64,000 nucleotides of DNA from Aselliscus stoliczkanus (taxonomy: Eukaryota > Chordata > Mammalia > Chiroptera > Hipposideridae). Within the stretch, counting starts at the first letter, position 1. Every line of letters starts with the position of its first letter. The notes under the pieces were generated by a model. It ran no database searches, was not told the origin of the DNA, and saw nothing but the letters and a program-made list of their open reading frames with translations. Position numbers and translations under genes: made by a program. Positions 41,301-50,400 of this stretch are shown here, in pieces. The stretch is from positions 138,062,421-138,126,420 of the forward strand of contig CM066733.1 of the NCBI GenBank assembly GCA_033961575.1, read 5' to 3'.

Positions 41301-42526
41301 GTACTCTGGCCTAATCATTTTTATCAATGTTGTGTTCCATGATTATGCTGAAGTTTGGCTCTCCCCAATTCTCCTGTTTTTTATCTTTGCTTGTAGTGTT
41401 TATCTCGTAGATAGCCTGTCTTTCTCCCTTTTTGCCTGCATATCCAAATGCCTTTCAGAGTTCTGTTTGACTATGTTTTTTGGATAGTCTCTAGTTTTCT
41501 AACCAACACCCATTTCTCCTCCCCACCCCCACAACATTTAGTAGCATAATTTAGCACTTAATTGGGAATCTTGTAATCCTTAATTCTTGAACATGTATTG
41601 ATCCCATTAATAGGCGATGTAATATCTACTTAAAAATTAACCAAAGTCAATACTGGTTGTTGTTTTTTTTAATTGGTCAAATAAAATTTTACTACGTAAC
41701 TAAATTTTCTCCCTGTGAATTCTGTCTTGTTCTTGTTAATTGATATCACCTACTTAATCATATGGAAACTGATGGTAGCCAGATGGGAGAAGGTGGGGTT
41801 GGGTTGAGTGGAAAAATGAAGGGATTAAGAAATTCAAATTGGCAGTTATAAAATAGTCACGGGGATGTAAAGTATAGCATAAAGAATATCATCAGTAATA
41901 TTGTAATAACTATGTATGGCGTCAAGTGGGTACTAGACTTATGGGGGGGAAATCACTTCATAAGTTCTGTAAATGTCTAACCACTCTGCTGTATACCTGA
42001 AACTAATATAACACTGAATGTCAACTGTAATTGGAAAAAATTTTTTTTAATTTAATTATGTGGAGATATACAAATAAATATTTTAAAATGAGTGCATGAT
42101 GCTTACCAAAAAAAATGCCATGTCCGTAGAAAAGGGGATTTGTTTGGACGATATTAATTTAGGCAGAAACACAAAGGAATGGCAGTGATATCTAGATTGA
42201 TCTGTGGGAGGTTTGTATACTTTCCTTTTTTTAAAATCTATATGAAGAGTATATACACTCATCTACCTGTGTCTTGGGAACAGCCGCTTCAAAGCACTAG
42301 ATTTGACTAAGTAGTCTCTGAAGGTTCTTCTAAACTTTGGCATTATAACTTTTTTTAATATTATATAATTATGTGCCTTTAAAAGTCAGCCACAGGGCTC
42401 GCTGAGTGGCTCAGTTGGTTAAGAGCTCACTCAAGAGTGCGAGCTGAGCTCTAAGCAACAGCAGTTCAATGCCCATCCTGAGCTGAGCTGCCGTTGAGCT
42501 GCCAACAGGTGGCAGGATGGCTCAGA

Positions 42527-42589
<63 letters not shown>

Positions 42590-43562
42590 ATGTCAGCCAG
42601 TTTTGTGGGGATAATTACGTCAGATGTTTATAGTTTCATATATTTGGTTAGCACAAAATCAAGGAAAAAGTCATTGAATTGGTTATTTAAAATTTGTGTC
42701 TCCTGACTTTGCAGTTATACTTCTATAAATTTCTCCAATAAATGTACACACACACACACACACACCAGGGGTCAAAAAAATGTATACAAGTGGATACTTC
42801 GGTCAACGTTGCTGAAGCAGTAGTTCGCTGTAATCAGAAGTGTCTGGATGCTGATGGTGACCACTTTGAGCACCTCTAGTAATTCTAGGAGTCAAACATG
42901 ACTTGTATTAATTCATCTTTTATTATCAATATATATTCAGTATTACAATTTTAATACAGTTTTCCTCTTTTAAAATGTGTATACGTTTTTTGGCACCATA
43001 CATATATACACAATTAAGTTTACGAACTCATCCTAAAAGAAGTGCTACTAACTCATTGCTGAATCTCACTGTGGTCATCTTCAAAGTACTTCCCTTGGGA
43101 AGCTATGCACCAATGCCAGTGCCTAGTCCACCCTCCAAAACAGTTTTGGAACTCTTTCTGAAATGGCCATCAGAGCTGTCATCGTATTACCCTTGATGTC
43201 CTGAATGTCATCAGAATGTCTTCCTTTCAATATTTCCTTTATCTTCGGGTAAAGAAAAAAGCTGTTGGGGCCAGACCAGGTGAGTAGGGAAAGTGTTCCA
43301 ATACAGTTATTTGTTTACTGGCTAAAAACTCCCTCACAGACAGTGCCCTGTAAGCTGGTGCATTGTTATGATGCAAGAGCCATGAATTGTTGGTGAAAAG
43401 TTCAGGTGGTCTAACTTTTTCACATAGCCTTTTCAGCACTTCCAAATAGTAAACTTGGTTAACTGTTTGTCCAGTTGGTGTAAATTCATAATGAATAATG
43501 CCTCTGATATCAAATAAAAGATGAGCAACATCGTTGCAACAAGTTCGAGAACGTCATTTTCA

Positions 43563-43606
<44 letters not shown>

Positions 43607-44063
43607 GTCCGTTAGGGAGAACGTTTGTAAGTCCGATTCGTTCGTAAGTCTGACAAAGTAAGTGAGTCTTATACACCTGTGACACAAATATATAATGTAA
43701 AGTCAATGGTTGAACGATTCATGTTATAAGAATGAGCTCCATCTACCATCTTTTTGCCTTGGTCCAATCTCTCAATTATTTTCACTTTTGTTTCCATGGT
43801 TACTGCTTTGCGCTTCCTAGCAGCCCCCCTCTACATCCCCACTTCCTTTCTTCTTGCTTCTGGACATGCTGGGCTCTGATTGAGCACTGGACTACTGTAC
43901 CCTATCGCACTGTACAGTCAGCACACAGCAGCACAAGTGTCACAATGTCCGGCAGACACGTGAGCTACTTCTGCAATTTATTCCTATCTATGAATGTTCG
44001 TAATGCGAGGGCCGCTCATATATGTGAAAGTTCGCAACTCGAATGTTCATAAGTCGGGGGGAC

Positions 44064-44101
<38 letters not shown>

Positions 44102-44260
44102 CGCGCACACACAGTATATAAGAATATTCAGGGTAGTGTTTCTGTAGTAGCAAAAGATTGGAAACAACCAAATCACCATCATTAATAAATTGCTTTATAA
44201 ATTGTGGTTTATGCATGGAATGGAACACAATGTAGCCATTAGAAAAAACGAGGCAGATGT

Positions 44261-44333
<73 letters not shown>

Positions 44334-47300
44334 AATCTGGAGTTATGCTAAGATGTATTAAGTGAAAAATGCACAAAATAGTACAATATACAGATACATT
44401 GCCATTCGAAAGAACAAATACACGTGGACCACAGTATGCCTCTCCAGAGAGAAAGGAGTTTGTTTGGAGAATTTTGATTTAGGCAAGAACACACTTTTTT
44501 TACAAAGAACATTTTAATTTTAAGTACAGACACTTTGGAATAGACACACACATGCTTGTATGTGTACGTGAAAGGTGCCCTAAAAACTAGTGAGCGCCTT
44601 GAAGTGGCCTGGAGTAGGAATAAAAAATAGGCTTTTCACCTGTGTTTTTTGTACTGTTTAAAATCTGTGCTTGAATTTTCTGTTGTATCCCTTTGTACTT
44701 TAAAATTTTTTAATGAGTTCAATTTTTAGTTAAAAAGTAACATTTTCATGGCTTAATAGTTCCAACGGCTATAAAATGAAACTAGTTAGCCCTAAAACAA
44801 AATTAAATGAGGAAAACTAGTGTATTTAGCCTTTTTTTTTTCAGTTGGGAATGACAATGTCCTTCAAAGTCAAAACTTCATACCTGCAGGCTATATTTTA
44901 GAACTTTAGTCAACCTTTATGAAATCATAATTCTAGAACTCTCGACTGTTTTCATTTTGCTAGAAACTTCCCAATTTATTTTTCTTCTTCTTCTGTTCCC
45001 TCTTTACCCCAGTGTCTTTCCCACTTTACCCTTGCTCCAAATTGCCTCTTCTAATTGAATCTATTAGTTTCAGGCAGGTGAATCCTGTTTTCTTTTTGAG
45101 TGCAATAATACATGAATAACTTAGTCATTTGCTTTCTTGCTGATTGAATCTTTGAGTCTCTTTGGAAAGTTTTAACAGTTTGTGTTAATTTTTAGATGAT
45201 TAATAATCTTCAACTCTAGTATATTACTTACTATTAATCAAGATGCTAATTGTCCACAGAATATGACAGTCATGGCATGTTCTCACAGAAAGTCAAAACT
45301 GATTGCTTATTGAATATATAAAAATACCATCTTAAAAACATGTAAACTAGAGAATATGGAATGTATAATTTGTAATTTCTTGAGTGAAATGGGACTTCAT
45401 AGCATAAGTTAAACTAAGTCATAATTATATCCTACCTTGTCCCTCAAATTATTGAATAGGCTAAGAAATTAAAAGGTAGGAAGAGAGTCTACTATTTATA
45501 GATAGTGCTTTAATTGAGAAGCAAGTTGAAGCATTAGCCGTGACAAACAAAATATGTAATAGGAAATGTATGGCCAATAACATGTATGTAAACACTCAAA
45601 ACATATTTTCCACTGTATTTTCTATACCAGCCTCCAACATCAAATAAGTATGTCAAATTAAGATGTATTAAGGTTTCAGGAAAGAAAGTAAATGATCTAA
45701 TGAAATCCCTCCAGGCTCCTTTAAGTGCTTTCCCACTATATAATTAAGAGGTGTAACACTTACAACCATTTGTGGATTTCTGATTTGCAGGTGTAACAAC
45801 TAATACCATCCAACCTACTCCACAGACTATTCCGGCCATCGATCCTGCGCTTTTCAGCACAGTTTCCCAGGGTAAGTCAGCTGTTTTATGAGATATAATG
45901 TATCTCTTGCTTTGGGGTATTGTTTTATCATTTCACTTTAGGATTGTCTAGGTAATTTGAAACATTTCTTTGAATGCCTGTGTCACTAGATTCTCTAATG
46001 GGCCGAGATTGTTTTATATTATTTATCAAAAATACGTAAATCCAAATACATTCCCTTTTTTTACAGTTCCTTTTTGGTTACACTGCTATATGTATAGTGT
46101 CACAAATATGTAACCAAAGCTATCAATGGAAGCTTAGATTAGTTTAGTTCAAGAGTGTGTTATGATTGTGATATTTCTCATCTGCAGTGAGTTATTAGAT
46201 TATCTAAGAAAAGAGGAACTGACTATAATTGAAAATAAAAATCTCTGAGGATAATCATTGTGGTTGATTGGTTCACAGGCTAGGTGATTGGTTTGTTGAT
46301 TTTAAGCTTGCCTACTTTTCTGACTTACGTTTTTGTTTTTGTCCCCTGCAGTCCGTTTTTGTGTTAATTTGGTCTTTCTCATTCAGTTTTCTTCATATGT
46401 GTGATGAAATTTAGTCCGTTTTATTTAGAAGGAAAAAGTTGCTTTATTATTTTCAGCTGTGTTACTAGGTTTCCCCTGATACTTCGTCTGCAGGTCTGTT
46501 TCCCACAAGAGTTGTCCGTTCTCCTGTGTGAATGGGAAGTGCCCCCGCCTCTCAGCCATGGATGAGGAGCGCTTTTATTAGAAGGGGCGGGGGGAGGGCG
46601 TCACATCTACCTCATCAGTCCTGGTATCATTATGAGCATAACGTGAATTGCTTAAATTCTGTTCTCAGTTCCTTTAATTCTGTACTCAGTTGACTTATTA
46701 GTCTGACAGCAAAAAGATTTATCTATAGTTGGTTCAGAATTGAATACAAGTTAGGGGAGAGATTGGAAGTCTGTGCCTGTCTGAAGCAGAGCACAGAGCG
46801 CTCTGCCGATAAGGTCCTGGTATCTCCGAGCACCGATGGCATTGGAAGATCATAGTCCGTTTAAATGTGGTATATTTGTTACTTATATTTAAGTGCACGA
46901 GTTACATTAGGTTTGTTCTGCTTTTCCTGGTTTTATCAAAAGTGGACAGTTATGAAGCCTAAATGACCTTTGGACCTTGAAAGGCCCTGTTTTAGAGTAT
47001 GTGTGTGCTTCATGGGGCGGGATAGTGCTAAGGTGGGAAGAATAGGTAGGACTCTATAATAAACTGGCAGATTACCCAAGAACATGGTGGAAAAACATTT
47101 ATGTTAGTAGACAGATAACCTCCCCAACGAATACTGTATTCCTCTGTTAACACATTTTTTTGCGGGAAACGAGTAAACTCGTCATATAGCTCAAATGCCC
47201 GCTTACAAAGTGTTAAACTTGGTTTTAAGATTCCCCTTTATAGTCCCACCCACCTGTAAAACCTATGCCTAAAATCTGATGCAAAAATATCTGAAAAGCA

Positions 47301-47423
47301 AGACAAATCAATGAAACAGAATAGGTGACACAGTATGAGAATTAAATTAATGATAAAAGTGGCAAAAGTGTGGAAAGAATATATATTCGAAAGTGATGTT
47401 AAAACAATTGGTTTTCAGGGAAA

Positions 47424-47462
<39 letters not shown>

Positions 47463-50400
47463 CTATCTCACAATTCTTGTATCTCATTTGGTTGTGTCTT
47501 AACAGGTTAGACTAGTGAAAAATAATAAATTCTATACAGCAAAAGACCCCCTGTCCCCATTAGGTTGTTGAAATGTAACTAGTAGACCAGGATGAAATTG
47601 ATACTTAATAATGAATTAATGTCCAGAGCATATATAAAGAACTCCCTCAAATGAATAAGTAAAATTCAAATCAGTGGGAAAAATTGGGCAGAGAATATAA
47701 GCAGGTAATACAGATATGCAATAAATATATGAAAAGATGCCCATCCTTACCAATGATCAGGGAAATTGAGAGTTAAAAAGTATTTGGTTTTGGGCCCGCC
47801 GAGTGGCGCGGTGGTTAAGCACTGGCTTCGGAAGCCAGCGGCCCCGGTTCGGTCCCACATATACATATGAGGGCCAGTGACACTGCCCTCAAAAAACAAA
47901 AGTATTTGGTTTTATGTCAATACATGCACAAATATTTTAAATGATTTATAAGCTGCAGTGTTAATGAAAACAGGGAATGACTCTTACATGCTGTTGGTGG
48001 GACTGTAAATCCATAAAGAGCTTTTCTCAGTAGTAGTATGACAGTATCAGAAATGCAAATCATAATTTTTTTTACCCAACTATTTTATGTTTAGGAGTCT
48101 ATCTTAAAGAAGTACTTAGACATGGGCATAAAATGTAGTTACATAGCTATTTATATCAGCATCATTTGTAGTAATAATGCTTATTAATGGGAAAGTAGTT
48201 ACATTAATTATGATCCATCTCTGTGCACGTTGAAAAAGAATGTGATAACTCATGTGAAAAGATCTAGACAAATCAAGTAAACAAGTTGCAGAACATTATA
48301 TATAGTATGACCCATTTGAAAAGAAAAACAAAAAACATTTAAAAGAAAACTGTATCCTCCAATGTATGTATTATATGTGTGTAAATGCATAGGAAACATC
48401 TAGCGAATCTACAAAAATAAGTACTGGTTTCATAACCACCGTCACTACCACCTCTAGTACTTGCCATGCCCCCCTCCTGTTACATTTTCTCCTCAGTGCT
48501 TAGGACTTACTGCCTTTTAATACGTACATTACAAGTATGCATTAGTATCAGCATATTTGAAATATTTTTGTAATGAGTTTCTGGCTGATTCTGGAGAGCA
48601 GAATGGAATTGGAAAGCTAGATTTTGAAGCACAGTATTTGCTCTTTTACCGGTATACTCTATATAGTATTCGAGTATGAATAACAACTTCCTTCATAAAA
48701 TTGTTGAGAATTAAATGGAATATCTAAAAAGCATTTAGCACAGTACCTGACTTAATAAAATCCTACCTCTAATCATTGCTACTGCTGTTGTCATTATTAA
48801 GTGACGTATCTGTGCCGTGCCTGGATGTGAGGGTTTAGCGCTATGCTTTACATTCACCTCAGATTTCGTGCAGCTCAGAGGTTCCCTTAAGATGCGTTAA
48901 GTGAGAGGATAATAGAGTACCCTAGGATCACATTATTCAAGGTTCTTGTCATGCATTTCTAGAGTTCCTAGCTAAATAGGAAAGCATCTCTATAGACCCA
49001 TTTTGGAAATATTTATATTAAGTGTTCTTCTTTGGAAACTTGAGAAGTCAACCTTGGAAGTGGATGATTATGTCACCTGAGCATGCAGGAATTTCTCTTT
49101 ACACCGTATAATGTTATCTTTGATCCAGTGCTTATGAGACTCGCTTTGTGCTCTCAGACAGACCTTGACTGATAGCTCTGGCTGTCTGCTGTCCCTGTTC
49201 TTATCCTGCCCTGTGAAGGGAGAAGCAGCTCTGTGATAAAACACTGTCTTGTCTGAAGCCTTCTGGAACTTACAAGGACAGATTGCAGAAAAGAGATATT
49301 ATATTAAACAAACTGTCTTACTTCTTTAAACACCTTTTAGGTCCACAATATTCCCTCACTCTCTGGTTCTGATTATGGATTTTAGTAAATTTTAGTGATA
49401 GAAGAAACAGCTCTCATTTTGGTGCAGTAAGCATTATTTGCTATTTTAAATCTAAAATCAGATAAACTGAAATTGAATTAGTTTTCTTCCTGCAATGTGT
49501 TTTCTCTTCTCATGTCTTTTCCACTCTCTCTAGTTTTTAAATGCTAATTTAAAAGAATCATAATTCAGAAACAGATTTTGTTTTTATTTAATTTGAAATT
49601 TTAATTAACATGTTTTATTTTAGTGACTTATACTTGATATTTTTTAATGAAGGAAAGCCTAAAATAAACTTACAAAATAACAAAAGTAACTATTTGACAT
49701 GGCAAAAGTTCTTTATATTTCTAATTGTTGAAAGTAAATTAACTTTTCTGTATAAGTGTATAACTTACCTTTTGTATCTAAATCATAAGTTGATTATTAT
49801 TATCTAGTTTTTTGTTACATAATTTGTCATACATGCCTATTATGTGTATTACATGTCTATAATTATATTTTTGTTAGAATATTTTCATTGACACTTTATA
49901 AATATTGAAATCTTTATTTCGTGAAAAATTCAATATTTGTGTTTTAAAAGTTTTATTGGTGGATAAGTTTAGTTTATAAAACTAAAATAGTAACTGAGTT
50001 CTTGCCATTTTACACATTTTATCTGATTAATAAATAAGTGATATGTCAGCAAAACAATGCTACAGCTAATGCTGTAAAAATAAGATTAGTCCTGAGCTCT
50101 AGGGCTTTCTTCCAGCAAGTCCGGTAAATTCTGGATGGATGCCTTATACATTTAAAGATTGCCCTGAGATTAGAGGATAGAATATTAAAAACACAAAATG
50201 AACAGTGTAAGGTAAACTTAATTTTTAAAGGTGTCTCGTTTACCTAGATATAGTGTGTATATCTAGGCAACTTGAACTTCTTAACATAACTCCAGTACTC
50301 CAATAATATAATGGAAAACCATTAAAGAATCTAGTAGGTATTTTCTTCAGAAAAAAAGAAGCTGAACCGTGCCTGATTAAATTGTCAACAGAACTGCAGA

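Larger units (their letters stand above)
37880..45790 (+). other. VTA1: VTA1 intron 6
   Basis: 7911 bp, GTGAGA...TTGCAG. 38000-40200 is AT-rich with only weak MIR traces (39380-39500). 40966-44600 is a dense cluster of two MITEs, an L1 3' end, a SINE, a mariner fragment and four microsatellites. 44600-45780 has nothing nameable. A G-run at 38216-38237 could form a G-quadruplex. Confidence 0.88.

Noticed and set aside
42525..42590. Regularly spaced repeats that might suggest a CRISPR-like array
   Set aside because: A plain AAAT microsatellite without spacers in a mammalian genome.
43988..44185. Open frames rich in CVCV, ARAR and THTH on both strands
   Set aside because: They are translations of the (TG)n(CG)n(CA)n tract.
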